Positions 1 through 8,516 of a stretch of 61,000 bases of DNA are shown here, piece by piece. The notes beneath the pieces were generated by a model, which ran no database searches, was not told the DNA's origin, and saw nothing but the letters and a program-made list of their open reading frames with translations. The stretch comes from Ignavibacteria bacterium (GTDB lineage Bacteria; Bacteroidota; Ignavibacteria; UBA10030; SZUA-254), in contig JACOSX010000074.1 of the NCBI GenBank assembly GCA_016178625.1, forward strand, positions 1 to 61,000, in the 5' to 3' direction. A program made the position numbers and the translations under genes. How positions within the stretch are numbered: the stretch's first letter is position 1; every line of letters begins with the position of its first letter.

Positions 1-75
1 CTTGAACGTGCCGCCGCGCTGATCCTCCGAGAAGCCGACCAACTCAGAGAGCATCAGTATGCTGAACTGGTATGA
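1..75 (+). CDS. C-terminal end of an unidentified protein (partial)
   Basis: Frame 1 is open from the window edge to a TGA at 73-75 and encodes the last 24 residues of a protein (LERAAALILREADQLREHQY, then AELV). The stop overlaps the ATG of the following ABC exporter as ATGA, so the two are probably translationally coupled. The visible tail is a charged helix with no diagnostic motif. An envelope function is only suggested by its neighbours. Confidence 0.55.
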   Translation, partial: LERAAALILREADQLREHQYAELV

Positions 76-1835
76 GGACATTTGATCGCTTACGCTCATT
101 AGTTCGCCCGCATTACGGGAAGATTGTTCTTGCAATCCTTTCATCACTGATCACGTGCGTAATCCTACTCATTCTCCCTCTCGTTGTAAAGGATATCCTT
201 GGAATGGCTATCAGCGGTCGAGGATTTTCCTTACCTCTCCAGCTTTTGGTGAAGATAGTGGCTGGATTGTTCCTCCTGGCACTCACAAGCTATTGCGGCT
301 ACCTGCTCATGTTCGAGGTTGCTCACCGAATCGTCGCCGACCTCCGTAGCAGATACATCGATACGCTTCTGAATGTACCATTGGACTTTCATCGAGAGCA
401 TCAGTCCGGTGAAATCATTGATCGTCTCCTTACCAGTATCGCTGATGTCGATTGGTTCATCAAGTATACTATCCTGACTGGAGTCGGCGTCGTACTTTTA
501 CTTGCAGGCGGCACAGTGCTGCTGTTCGTGCTTAATTGGAAACTTGCCCTCCTCGCAAGTGTTACAGTACCGATTATTTCAGTCGGACTGAAGACTCTTT
601 TTCTCCGTGTGCAGCATGCAGTGAAAGAAAACGAAGGGTCGTCAGAAAAGCTGTCGACGATTCTGAAAGAAGTCTTGCTAGGAATCGACATTGTGAAAGC
701 ATTCTCAGCAGAACACTTCGAGCTCAACAGATTTCAGCAACAGCAAGAATACGTTATCTCTTATCAGCGGAAATATGGACGTGTGGTAGCGCTGCTTGAG
801 CCAGTCATTTTCACGACAGCAATCAGTGTACTCCTGCTTGTGCTCATCTTTGGAAGCACGATGATCGCTGCGGGCGAATTGCAACCGGAAACGCTCGTCG
901 CGTTCATCATGTACACGTTGCTGCTCGTGCCACAGTCTCGTATTTTCAGTCTTCTGCTACTTCGATGGGAACATTGTAAGAGCGCTCTTGAGCGTCTCTA
1001 TGAAATCATCGACTCGCCAACCGAAAGAGATCCACCCTCAGCACGAGGACTTTCATATCCGGTCCGGGGTGTCATTGAATTTCAGAACGTCTTTTACAGT
1101 TATCCAAATCGGGAACATGCGCTGGACGATGTCTCGTTCACGATCAGTGAACACGAGTGTGTAGGGATTGTCGGCGCAAGCGGAGCGGGGAAAACAACGT
1201 TATTCAACTTGCTACTACGGTTCGATAAGCCTCACCGCGGCACAATCTCAATTGACGGACTTAAGGTCGGCCAGCTCTCCACGGCTTCGATCCGTAAGGC
1301 AATCGCAATTGTTCCACAAGATATTCTCCTGTTTGATGCAACGATTCTTGAGAATATCCGCTACGGCAAACCGGATGCTACAGATGGAGAGATACGTGAG
1401 GTGTGTAATGCCGCTCAGGTCGAGGAATTCATTGCTGCTCTGCCGGAAGGATGCGATACCATCGTTGGCGAGCGAGGTGTAAAGCTCTCAGGGGGTCAGC
1501 GGCAGAGAGTTGCCATCGCCAGAGCCCTCCTAAAAAATGCTCCAATCCTCTTGCTCGATGAAGCCACAGCATCATTAGATTCATACACGGAATATAAAAT
1601 CCGCGAAGCCATGGTGCGAGCCATGGAAGGACGAACCACAATCATCATCGCGCACCGGCTCGCGACGGTACTGCACCTCCCACGTATTATCGTTATGCAC
1701 CAGGGAAAAATTCTCGATCAGGGCAGTCATCAAGAGCTCCTTTCCCGAAACGACATGTATCGAAATTTAGTTTCCACACAACTCATCGCGACAGAGTACG
1801 ACACGACTGCCACGGTAGCCTACGCAGCCGTGTGA
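72..1835 (+). CDS. MsbA-like ABC exporter, fused permease and ATPase
   Basis: This is a half-transporter of 587 aa, normal for the type I exporter family (MsbA and relatives) that works as a homodimer in the inner membrane. About 310 N-terminal residues hold six predicted hydrophobic segments. The ATPase domain follows, with Walker A GASGAGKTT, the ABC signature LSGGQRQR, Walker B ILLLDEATASLD and a switch histidine in IIIAHRLAT. The start ATG overlaps the stop of the preceding gene, and an acyltransferase-like gene lies 125 bp downstream. That pairing with a lipid A-type acyltransferase suggests a lipid or LPS-core flippase role. Substrate cannot be read from sequence, and drug or peptide export remains possible. 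Confidence 0.9.
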   Translation: MRTFDRLRSLVRPHYGKIVLAILSSLITCVILLILPLVVKDILGMAISGRGFSLPLQLLVKIVAGLFLLALTSYCGYLLMFEVAHRIVADLRSRYIDTLLNVPLDFHREHQSGEIIDRLLTSIADVDWFIKYTILTGVGVVLLLAGGTVLLFVLNWKLALLASVTVPIISVGLKTLFLRVQHAVKENEGSSEKLSTILKEVLLGIDIVKAFSAEHFELNRFQQQQEYVISYQRKYGRVVALLEPVIFTTAISVLLLVLIFGSTMIAAGELQPETLVAFIMYTLLLVPQSRIFSLLLLRWEHCKSALERLYEIIDSPTERDPPSARGLSYPVRGVIEFQNVFYSYPNREHALDDVSFTISEHECVGIVGASGAGKTTLFNLLLRFDKPHRGTISIDGLKVGQLSTASIRKAIAIVPQDILLFDATILENIRYGKPDATDGEIREVCNAAQVEEFIAALPEGCDTIVGERGVKLSGGQRQRVAIARALLKNAPILLLDEATASLDSYTEYKIREAMVRAMEGRTTIIIAHRLATVLHLPRIIVMHQGKILDQGSHQELLSRNDMYRNLVSTQLIATEYDTTATVAYAAV

Positions 1836-1960
1836 ATGCTCTTACGTCATGGTCACGCAAGCTCACCATGGCGGGCAACCATTCAAGTCAGGGTATGTTG
1901 AAAAGAGTACATTGCCTCATATACCGATATTTTGAAAAAACACATCGCAGGTAATTACGC

Positions 1961-2872
1961 GTGGGAATGATTGCGCGGATCGTTCTTTTTCCGATATCGC
2001 TTCTGTGGAAATTTCTTTTCCTATTGTTCCAAAGTGTCGAAGAAGATCGCGCATATGTCTTCGCAGAACGATTGATTCCCCTCGTGTTCTCGACTCAATA
2101 CTTCCGCCGCAGACGGAACATGAAAAGAATCTTTTGCTCGCTCGGATGGACCAAGAGCCAGATCAGTGAGTTAAATCGGCGACATCTCTTGTATCTAAGC
2201 CACATGGTAGTGGATATTGCACGCATCACGACAATCGCTTATGATGATCTATGCACTCGAGTGCAACTTGAAGGTGAGAAACACTTGGTTGCGGCACTCA
2301 GCCAAGGAAAAGGAGTTCTTCTCATTGGAACACATCTTGGAAACTGGTGGTACACCCGCGCATTCCTCGCATCGAAGGGATATTCGATCTCGAATGTTTC
2401 AAACCGGATGCCCATCGGGAGTATCGAGCGGCAGATTCAAAGCGTGCGTGACCGATTCCTCATCAATACGATTTATGCTGGAAGAGGTGCGAGCCGAGCC
2501 GCCGAAGACGTATTCAGGCGGAACGAGATCTTTTCCCTCCAATTCGACGTCTCGGTTCCCGGGAGAGAGCATCACAGCCAATGGTTTCCCCTGGGCAATG
2601 CCATGATTCAGATCGACCTGGGTTCAGCCGCGCTCGCGCTGAAGAACGCCGTACCTGTGTTATGGGCAACTATGAAAACGATCAGCGATCGCCAATACTT
2701 ACTGACCATTCAACCTGCACCTCACCCCGACCACCCCAATCCACTCGAACCGCGCGATATCATGCTATGCTGGCTTGATTGCCTCTACAAAGAACTTCTC
2801 GACCGACCGGAGGAGTGGTGGCATTGGAATCACATCATCCTACGTCGTATGTATGAGAGAAAGTATCAATAG
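1961..2872 (+). CDS. LpxL/HtrB-type lysophospholipid acyltransferase-like protein
   Basis: The 303-aa protein fits the LpxL/HtrB family, which adds late acyl chains to lipid A at the inner membrane. It has a hydrophobic N-terminal anchor (residues 5-24), the block GTHLGNWW (about 123-130), and the later FPLGNAM...LALKNAVPVLW region typical of the family. The family catalytic pair is H-x4-E or H-x4-D. Here His125 is present but the acidic position is Trp130, so activity is uncertain. The start used is GTG at 1961, with AGGT 9 bases upstream; ATG at 1967 is an alternative. It follows an MsbA-like exporter. Confidence 0.75.
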   Translation: MGMIARIVLFPISLLWKFLFLLFQSVEEDRAYVFAERLIPLVFSTQYFRRRRNMKRIFCSLGWTKSQISELNRRHLLYLSHMVVDIARITTIAYDDLCTRVQLEGEKHLVAALSQGKGVLLIGTHLGNWWYTRAFLASKGYSISNVSNRMPIGSIERQIQSVRDRFLINTIYAGRGASRAAEDVFRRNEIFSLQFDVSVPGREHHSQWFPLGNAMIQIDLGSAALALKNAVPVLWATMKTISDRQYLLTIQPAPHPDHPNPLEPRDIMLCWLDCLYKELLDRPEEWWHWNHIILRRMYERKYQ

Positions 2873-2880
2873 CCATTTAA

Positions 2881-2898
2881 CAGAAAAAGATTTTTCTG
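2881..2898. terminator. Possible weak terminator or A/T-rich palindrome
   Basis: CAGAAAAA, two bases, TTTTTCTG forms a perfect 8-bp palindrome 8 bases after the acyltransferase stop. There is no GC-rich stem and no following T-run outside the stem, so terminator function is doubtful. Confidence 0.3.
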
Positions 2899-2976
2899 CT
2901 GTTGGCTTCTCAAGTAGACCTGCGAGTCAGACTGGCCAATTAATCGGCTTGTAGATATAAAACCAACCGCTAAAGT

Positions 2977-3007
2977 TTGTTTTTTGTGAAGTTAGTCCCT
3001 ACCTTTG
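2977..3007 (+). promoter_or_regulatory. Candidate Bacteroidetes-type promoter for the cargo gene at 3030
   Basis: TTG at 2977-2979 and TACCTTTG at 3000-3007, separated by 20 bases, match the Bacteroidetes pattern TTG...TAnnTTTG. Most other promoters in this window fit an E. coli-like pattern, so this is tentative. A clear GGAGG ribosome binding site follows just before the ATG at 3030. Confidence 0.3.
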
Positions 3008-3029
3008 TGGTAGCAACACTGGAGGTTTT

Positions 3030-4475
3030 ATGATCGCATCTGTTATTGGGCGGAGCGCCATCGCGCTCTTGCTCATCATTGCATCATGTTCTTCTTTACC
3101 GGCTCAATGGCCATCGGAATTCTGGATTCGTGTATCCGACAACGTTGCACAACAGGATACAGCGTGGCGATATTTTGGTAATGATAGAAACGCTACCTAT
3201 GGCCTTGACAGCTTGAACCCGACAATTCAGGAGGCGGAATATCCACCTCCAACGTTTTCGTTCGACGCTCGTTGGGTAAACATTCCAGGACATAGCGGTG
3301 GCCCTCCGGGAGCGATGGGGGCTGGTTTTATTCCTTTTGATTACAGGGGCTTTCCATCGAACCCAACACAAAAGGATACGTTTGTACTTGCATTTCAGTA
3401 CAGCGATCAGCAATTAGCCGACTTCACGTTCACCTGGCCTGACGCTGCATATCTCATGGCAAGGTGTGACAGTATGTTTCTCGTCGATCCGACACGCTGT
3501 GCCCTGCCGTCACCCATCAATATGTTTCTACAGAACACCGTGACGTTAACTGCTCCACAGATTTGCGACCCGTCTCCCGTGACGAGGCTCCGCATCTACA
3601 AGTACGGTATCTGGACATGTGATGAGAATTGCGAGCCGACATTGTCGAGTGAGCTGCAGCTTAGAGTGTCAGTCGACGACGCCCTACGTGAAAGCACAAC
3701 CCTCTTCTTTGGAAACCACCTTTACGCTACCTATGGCCTGGATAGCATGAATCAAACGTTACGAGAAGTGGAATACCCAGGCCCATACCCACCACCATCC
3801 TTTTGTTTCGAGACGCATTGGGTTGGCATACCTGGAAGACCAACAAACATTGGACAGGGTGGGATGGGTAGGGGAACAAGTCCGTTCGACTTCCGAGGAT
3901 TACCCGCATATCCAACTTACAAGGATACGTTCGCCGTTCTAGTTTCAGGTCTTGATTGTTCAGCAGGAAAACTCATCTTTCAGTGGGACAACTCAGCGCG
4001 TCTGGCCGCTCGTTGTGACAGTATGTTCCTTGTCGATTCAAGCCGAACAATGTTGGCGCAGCCGATCAATATGTTTGATCAAAACAGCGTGACAATTGAT
4101 TCTCCATCTGCAAGCTGGATCAAGCTCTTCATCTACAAGTACGGCGTAAAGCTTGTCGATGGCATCCGAGATGAAACGCCTCGCATACCTTCAGGGTTCG
4201 TACTCCATCAGAACTACCCGAACCCCTTTAACCCAACAACCACGATCCGGTTCGATCTGCCGAAGACCGCAACAGTGAGTTTAATTGTGTATGACGTCTT
4301 AGGCAGGGAGGTCGCGACGCTAGTCGATGGGATTCAAGATGCAGGATTCAAACAAGTCGAGTGGGATGCTTCAAGATATTCCAGCGGAATCTATTTCTAC
4401 AAACTTCTCGCCCGATCTGAGGGACCGAACCCGAACATCTATCAGCAAGTTGGGAAGATGATGCTCGTCCGGTGA
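3030..4475 (+). CDS. Secreted protein with two tandem repeats and a T9SS type A sorting domain
   Basis: The 481-aa protein starts at an ATG preceded by GGAGG. A signal peptide ends near PAQW (about residue 26). Two homologous modules follow, about residues 29-195 and 208-380. Each contains a YFGN/FFGN...ATYGLDS block, a PPP(T/S)F aromatic block, an RCDSMFLVD block with PINMF, and a closing IYKYG. The C-terminal 90 residues carry NYPNPFNPTTTIRFDLP, then VYDVLGREVATLVDG and SGIYFYKL, a type A T9SS sorting domain. The protein is therefore expected to cross the outer membrane through SprA and be processed by PorU. The repeat modules match no family I recognise, and function is unknown. Confidence 0.85.
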   Translation: MIASVIGRSAIALLLIIASCSSLPAQWPSEFWIRVSDNVAQQDTAWRYFGNDRNATYGLDSLNPTIQEAEYPPPTFSFDARWVNIPGHSGGPPGAMGAGFIPFDYRGFPSNPTQKDTFVLAFQYSDQQLADFTFTWPDAAYLMARCDSMFLVDPTRCALPSPINMFLQNTVTLTAPQICDPSPVTRLRIYKYGIWTCDENCEPTLSSELQLRVSVDDALRESTTLFFGNHLYATYGLDSMNQTLREVEYPGPYPPPSFCFETHWVGIPGRPTNIGQGGMGRGTSPFDFRGLPAYPTYKDTFAVLVSGLDCSAGKLIFQWDNSARLAARCDSMFLVDSSRTMLAQPINMFDQNSVTIDSPSASWIKLFIYKYGVKLVDGIRDETPRIPSGFVLHQNYPNPFNPTTTIRFDLPKTATVSLIVYDVLGREVATLVDGIQDAGFKQVEWDASRYSSGIYFYKLLARSEGPNPNIYQQVGKMMLVR

Positions 4476-4523
4476 TGGATATGTCGATCAATCACCATTT
4501 TGCACTTTCCCTTTTGCATTGAT

Positions 4524-6155
4524 TCACATCTTTTCCGGCGCTTGGATGCCAAGGATGGAGAATCCATTAGAGAGGACGGTCTTTACACCGATACAGAGCG
4601 CCATCCGCGCCGCGGTGAGGTTGCGATCTTCCGTTACGACACGGTGCGCATGATAGAATTTGTGAAAGCCCCCGGCGACATCGTGCAGGTACTCTGCTAA
4701 CCGGTGAGGCTCGAACGTTGCTGCACACGACTCGACCATGTCGGGGAATTGAGTCAAGAGCTTCATCAATGAAAGTTCTTCAGGCTGCGATAACAATGAG
4801 AGATCGTGGAATGCATTTCTGTCGATGCCCTGACTTTCGGCGTGTCGGATAATGCTTGCAATGCGCGCATGAGCGTACTGGAGATAATAGACGGGGTTTT
4901 GTTCCGACTGTTCTTTCGCTAACCCCAGGTCAAAATTCAGATGACTGCCAATGCTGCGCATCAGGAAAAAGTAACGCACCACATCCACCCCGACTTCATC
5001 AATAAGCTCATCGAGCGTAACGTAATTCGCCTTCCGCGTGGACATCTTCACCACTTCCCCGTTCTGCACGATCGTCACGAACTGGTGGATAAGCACTTTG
5101 ATTTTTGACGGATCATAATCCAGCGCCTTCAGTCCGGCAAGCACATCGGGATATGTTGCCACATGATCTGCACCGAGTACGTCGATCACGAGATCGAAGC
5201 CTCGGCGGAGTTTCTCACGGTGGTAGGCGATATCCGGCAAGCGGTACGTTGGTTCGCCGGTGCTCTTGACGATCACTTTATCTTTATCGCCGCCAAAGAT
5301 TGTCGCTTTGAACCATATCGCGCCATCTAAGTCGTACGCAAGCTCTCGCTTCCGAAATTCTTCGATCACTTCCTTCACTTTACCGGTCTCGTAGAGTGTA
5401 TTCTCATTGTAATAGACATCGTGCGCGATGCCAAGTCGGCGCAAGGTTTTCTTGATGTCATCGAAAATTTCTTGCTCGGCTTGTTGTTTGAACTTCCCCT
5501 CCGCTGGTTCGCTCCTCAGGGCATCGGCAAACTGATCTCTCAGGTGTTGCGCGATCTCCTTGATATACTCGCCTTGGTAGTAATCCTCCGGGAATTCGAT
5601 CTTTTCACCAATCAACTCGAGGTATCTAAGGCGAACGGAATCGCCGAGGATGCGCATTTGACGACCGGCGTTATTGAAATAGTATTCGCGCGTGACATCG
5701 TAATTCGTCCACTCGAGGAGGCGTGCCACGGTATCGCCAAAGACCGCACCGCGGCCGTGGCCAACCGTTAGTGGTCCCGTCGGATTCGCGCTGACAAACT
5801 CGACCTGCGTTTTCCTTCGATGTCCTGCATCAAGCCTTCCGAATTCATTTTTCTTGAGAAGAATCTCACGCAACCGTTCGCGGAAAAACTTATCGGTGAA
5901 ATGGAAATTGATAAAGCCTGGTCCGGCAATTTCGACCCGATCAACAAGCGTCGCATCGATCTGCAACTTCTCGACGATCTGTTGGGCAAACTGACGAGGG
6001 TTGGTTCCTGCTTGTTTTGCCGCGACCATGGCGATATTCGTCGTCAGGTCGCCATGGGCAGTGCTGCGAGGTTTTTCAAAAGTAGGAGTGATCCCACCGC
6101 CAAGCCCGAGTGCCTTCAGGCTAGCGGTGAGTCGACCAGCGAGGTATTGTTTCAT
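4524..6155 (-). CDS. argS: Arginyl-tRNA synthetase
   Basis: A class I aminoacyl-tRNA synthetase that charges tRNA-Arg in the cytoplasm. At 543 aa it has normal length for the family. The HIGH signature appears as VGHGRG after ANPTGPL, the arginine-binding region holds YYFNNAGRQ, and a KMSK-like loop reads VKMSTRKAN. The C-terminal anticodon-binding domain (about the last 130 residues, starting near PVYYLQYAHARI) is intact. Its ATG overlaps the rsfS stop as ATGA, so it is the last gene of a LytR_C-rsfS-argS operon. It converges on the cargo gene at 3030-4475 with only 48 bp between them and no clear terminator. Confidence 0.97.
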   Translation of the reverse strand: MKQYLAGRLTASLKALGLGGGITPTFEKPRSTAHGDLTTNIAMVAAKQAGTNPRQFAQQIVEKLQIDATLVDRVEIAGPGFINFHFTDKFFRERLREILLKKNEFGRLDAGHRRKTQVEFVSANPTGPLTVGHGRGAVFGDTVARLLEWTNYDVTREYYFNNAGRQMRILGDSVRLRYLELIGEKIEFPEDYYQGEYIKEIAQHLRDQFADALRSEPAEGKFKQQAEQEIFDDIKKTLRRLGIAHDVYYNENTLYETGKVKEVIEEFRKRELAYDLDGAIWFKATIFGGDKDKVIVKSTGEPTYRLPDIAYHREKLRRGFDLVIDVLGADHVATYPDVLAGLKALDYDPSKIKVLIHQFVTIVQNGEVVKMSTRKANYVTLDELIDEVGVDVVRYFFLMRSIGSHLNFDLGLAKEQSEQNPVYYLQYAHARIASIIRHAESQGIDRNAFHDLSLLSQPEELSLMKLLTQFPDMVESCAATFEPHRLAEYLHDVAGGFHKFYHAHRVVTEDRNLTAARMALCIGVKTVLSNGFSILGIQAPEKM

Positions 6156-6553
6156 CGTTTAACAGTGGAGCGTTTTTTCCTGATCGCCTTTCTGGGGGCT
6201 CCATTTGTTTTCTCTTCCATTACTTCGGTGGGCGCATCTCCCCAAAGCTTTTCAAGTCCGTAATATTTCCTCACCTCTTTATGGAAAATATGAACAACAA
6301 CATCGACGTAATCAAGCAGCACCCACTGCCGCTGCGTGAGGCCTTCGCGATGCCATGTCGGTACGCCGAGTTTCTCGGTTTCATCGATCACTGCGTCGGC
6401 GATCGCTTTGACTTGCACGTCGGAATCAGCCGAACAGACGACAAAAAAATCGGTCATGTCGGTAACTTTTCTCAGGTCCATTAAGATGATATTCGAGGCT
6501 TTCTTGGTGAGGGCAAACTGGGCAATCTTCTTCGCAAGCGTCTTTGGGGTCAA
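6152..6553 (-). CDS. rsfS: Ribosomal silencing factor RsfS
   Basis: A 133-aa member of the RsfS (Iojap/YbeB) family, which binds ribosomal protein uL14 and blocks 30S-50S joining when nutrients are short. The core KASNIILMDLRKVTDMTDFFVV, then the GVPTWHREG and WVLLDYVDVVVHIF blocks, are characteristic. About 25 extra basic residues follow the core. The start is TTG, supported by AAGGAG 6-7 bases upstream; no in-frame ATG fits. It follows the LytR_C gene by 18 bp and overlaps argS by ATGA. Confidence 0.95.
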   Translation of the reverse strand: MTPKTLAKKIAQFALTKKASNIILMDLRKVTDMTDFFVVCSADSDVQVKAIADAVIDETEKLGVPTWHREGLTQRQWVLLDYVDVVVHIFHKEVRKYYGLEKLWGDAPTEVMEEKTNGAPRKAIRKKRSTVKR

Positions 6554-6571
6554 TCCATCTCCTTACAATAA

Positions 6572-7066
6572 TTAGCGTGAAGGTCGAAGACCGGGATGAT
6601 CTTCACCGATAATCACCGAAACATCGACAAAATAATCGGGGTTGATTTGCTGAATCACATTGTTCTCTGAGACACCAAGGGCAACCGCTACGCGACGGGC
6701 TACACTTAAGTCGCCCACGCGATCGACGACAAGTGTATGGGGAACTTTGAACGTCTTATAGTTTTTCATCTCAACAACATCGAACCCGTTCGCGCGGAGG
6801 TAATTGGTAAATTTCGCTCCTGCCCCTTTGGTTCCGCAACCATTCAAGACGTCAAGCTGAATCACCCGCTGCTGATGGTTGGCATTCTTTTCGTTCTCAG
6901 GCTGAGCCGAGGAATTGCGCGAGATGAACGCATAGGAAAAGTACCCGATCATCACAAGCATGGAGACGATCAGAGCGTTCAATATGAATCGTGTCGGGGT
7001 ATTCCTTGCGGGAACGTGCTTTGTCGCGCTGCGTTGCTCGTGCTTGTCCTGTATTTCTATTGTCAT
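6572..7066 (-). CDS. Membrane-anchored LytR_C domain protein
   Basis: A 164-aa protein with a basic, charged N-terminus, one membrane segment (about residues 28-50) and a C-terminal LytR_C-type domain from about residue 68, with the family hallmark LDVLNGCGTKGAGAKF and a second block VVDRVGDLSVARRVAVALG. In Gram-positive bacteria this domain follows LytR-CpsA-Psr catalytic domains. Here it stands alone on a membrane anchor and faces the periplasm. Position directly before rsfS is a common arrangement across bacteria where LCP genes precede rsfS, so this may be a reduced relic of that locus. Biochemical role unknown. Confidence 0.8.
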   Translation of the reverse strand: MTIEIQDKHEQRSATKHVPARNTPTRFILNALIVSMLVMIGYFSYAFISRNSSAQPENEKNANHQQRVIQLDVLNGCGTKGAGAKFTNYLRANGFDVVEMKNYKTFKVPHTLVVDRVGDLSVARRVAVALGVSENNVIQQINPDYFVDVSVIIGEDHPGLRPSR

Positions 7067-7096
7067 CTCCTGTCTTCAAACTCCCACGTCAAAGAT

Positions 7097-7135
7097 AAAA
7101 AAACCGAGTTAGCCTTCTCTCGAAGACTAACTCGG
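7097..7135 (-). terminator. Rho-independent terminator of the small secreted protein gene
   Basis: On the minus strand CCGAGTTAG (7127-7135), a 14-base loop, CTAACTCGG (7104-7112) and then a run of seven T (7097-7103) form a classic terminator. It separates the gene at 7182-7676 from the LytR_C operon. Confidence 0.85.
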
Positions 7136-7181
7136 AAATGAATACAATCTACTGATCAATGAGAACAACGTCCAACGTTGT

Positions 7182-7676
7182 TTATTCGTCTCCCCAAAAA
7201 TTCGAGGATGAATACGGGTTATACCAGGGATTATAGAGACCATAGAATGTTCCCGGGCGTCTCTGGTATTCAACTTTGATGAAGAAATTTTCCCACGGGC
7301 GATAATTCAATTCTGCACGACTGAGGAAGAGACCGTTCAATGCGCTGTGATACGGTGATACATTTTGCCCAAACGGTGACCCTTGGAGTGTCAGGTCGAA
7401 CCGCACATTCAGAGGATCCGAAATTTTGTAGAACATACTGTTGGTGTATGACGCAAGAGATAAGCCGTCCCCGCCTGATGAGATGTAGCCTACCGAGAAA
7501 TTGTGCCGCATCGTAAAGTTATCCATATTCAGTAAGCCAAGGAAGCTGCTGATAGTAGGAGATGGACGGACGAGTGATTGTGCAGCGCTGGGTTGTTCCG
7601 CCTGAGACTTAAATTGCCCAATGGCAGTGGCAGACATACAAAGAACAGCAACAAGCACTATCAGTGATGATTTCAT
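7182..7676 (-). CDS. Small secreted protein of unknown function, monocistronic
   Basis: The protein is 164 aa from ATG at 7676. A TTG five codons earlier is open, but AAAGG sits at the right distance for the ATG and the signal peptide MKSSLIVLVAVLCMSATAIG starts there. The mature part (about 145 aa) is rich in Ser, Asn, Tyr and Phe. It has alternating hydrophobic stretches such as FTMRHNFSVGYISSGG and AELNYRPWENFFIKVEYQRR, which suggest outer membrane beta-strands. The C-terminus is Tyr/Asn/Pro-rich (LYNPWYNPYSSSNFWGDE). It has its own near-consensus promoter and its own terminator. I do not recognise a family. Confidence 0.75.
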   Translation of the reverse strand: MKSSLIVLVAVLCMSATAIGQFKSQAEQPSAAQSLVRPSPTISSFLGLLNMDNFTMRHNFSVGYISSGGDGLSLASYTNSMFYKISDPLNVRFDLTLQGSPFGQNVSPYHSALNGLFLSRAELNYRPWENFFIKVEYQRRPGTFYGLYNPWYNPYSSSNFWGDE

Positions 7677-7703
7677 CGCTACGCCTTTCAAAGCTTCATG
7701 ATA

Positions 7704-7732
7704 AGTATACAGAAAAAGAGCATGATTGTCAA
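7704..7732 (-). promoter_or_regulatory. Strong sigma-70-like promoter for the small secreted protein
   Basis: On the minus strand TTGACA (7727-7732), 17 bases, TATACT (7704-7709). The predicted start of transcription near 7698 gives a leader of about 20 bases ending in AAAGG before the ATG. Confidence 0.75.
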
Positions 7733-7736
7733 ACCA

Positions 7737-8507
7737 TTAACATGAGGCACGCGAGGTCATTACCTGTCGTGCGGATTCGAGCTGTTGAAAATCGTTGATG
7801 CCCATAACTTCAACGGCATCAATAGCTTTCACGGCCGAGACGCGCCATTTGTTTTTCCAGAATAGCTCGAACACGTCCGTGAGGTAATACTCGCCCTGGA
7901 CATTGTCCGTCGTTATATCCTGGAGACATGGGAATAATCTTACCTTCTCAAACACGTAGATGCCGGAATTAATTTCCTTAATCGACAGTTCTTTCTTCGA
8001 GGCATCTTTGTGCTCGACGATTCTCTTGACACTCCCGTCCTCGTTGTGGACGATGCGCCCATAACCGGAGGGATCATCAAGCTCGGCGGTCAGTATCGTT
8101 GCGACGGCTTCGCTTGTACGATGGTACCCGATGAGTGCTCGGGCAGTTTTTTCTGTAAGGAGGGGAACATCGCCGGAGAGCACAAGCACGTCACCTTCGA
8201 ACTCCTTCAACGGTTCCATCGTCTGCAGAACGGCGTGCCCTGTACCGAGTTGTTCGACCTGCTCGACAAACTCAACCCCACTCCTATTCTTCGACAGGTA
8301 ATCCACTACCGATTGCTTCTGCCATCCTATCACAACAAGCGTACGATGGGCTTGCAGCTTTTCAGCAAGATCGACGACGTAATCAACCATCGGGCGCCCG
8401 TTGATTTCGTACATGACTTTGGCCATCTCCGGATCGTTCATCCTTGTGCCCTTGCCCGCAGCAAGGATTACGACAGCTAACTTTACAGGTTTAGTTGGGT
8501 CAGGCAT
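7737..8507 (-). CDS. Sugar-nucleotide pyrophosphorylase, GlmU N-terminal domain only
   Basis: A 256-aa nucleotidyltransferase with the GlmU-type uridyltransferase fold. The signature LAAGKGTRMNDPEMAK spans residues 15-30, GTGHAVLQTM and the metal-site GDVPLL follow, and KEINSGIYVFE and NVQGEYYLTD complete the family blocks. The left-handed beta-helix acetyltransferase half of bifunctional GlmU (about 200 aa) is missing. The expected reaction is UDP-GlcNAc (or another NDP-sugar) synthesis from the sugar 1-phosphate. It follows panC by 9 bp and ends the long operon starting at arginase. Whether it replaces GlmU or serves glycan export cannot be decided here. Confidence 0.85.
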   Translation of the reverse strand: MPDPTKPVKLAVVILAAGKGTRMNDPEMAKVMYEINGRPMVDYVVDLAEKLQAHRTLVVIGWQKQSVVDYLSKNRSGVEFVEQVEQLGTGHAVLQTMEPLKEFEGDVLVLSGDVPLLTEKTARALIGYHRTSEAVATILTAELDDPSGYGRIVHNEDGSVKRIVEHKDASKKELSIKEINSGIYVFEKVRLFPCLQDITTDNVQGEYYLTDVFELFWKNKWRVSAVKAIDAVEVMGINDFQQLESARQVMTSRASC

Positions 8508-8516
8508 ATCGAAGTG

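Noticed and set aside
4476-4523. Terminator between the cargo gene and argS
   Set aside because: The repeated TTTTGCA/TTGCA pieces are direct rather than inverted repeats.
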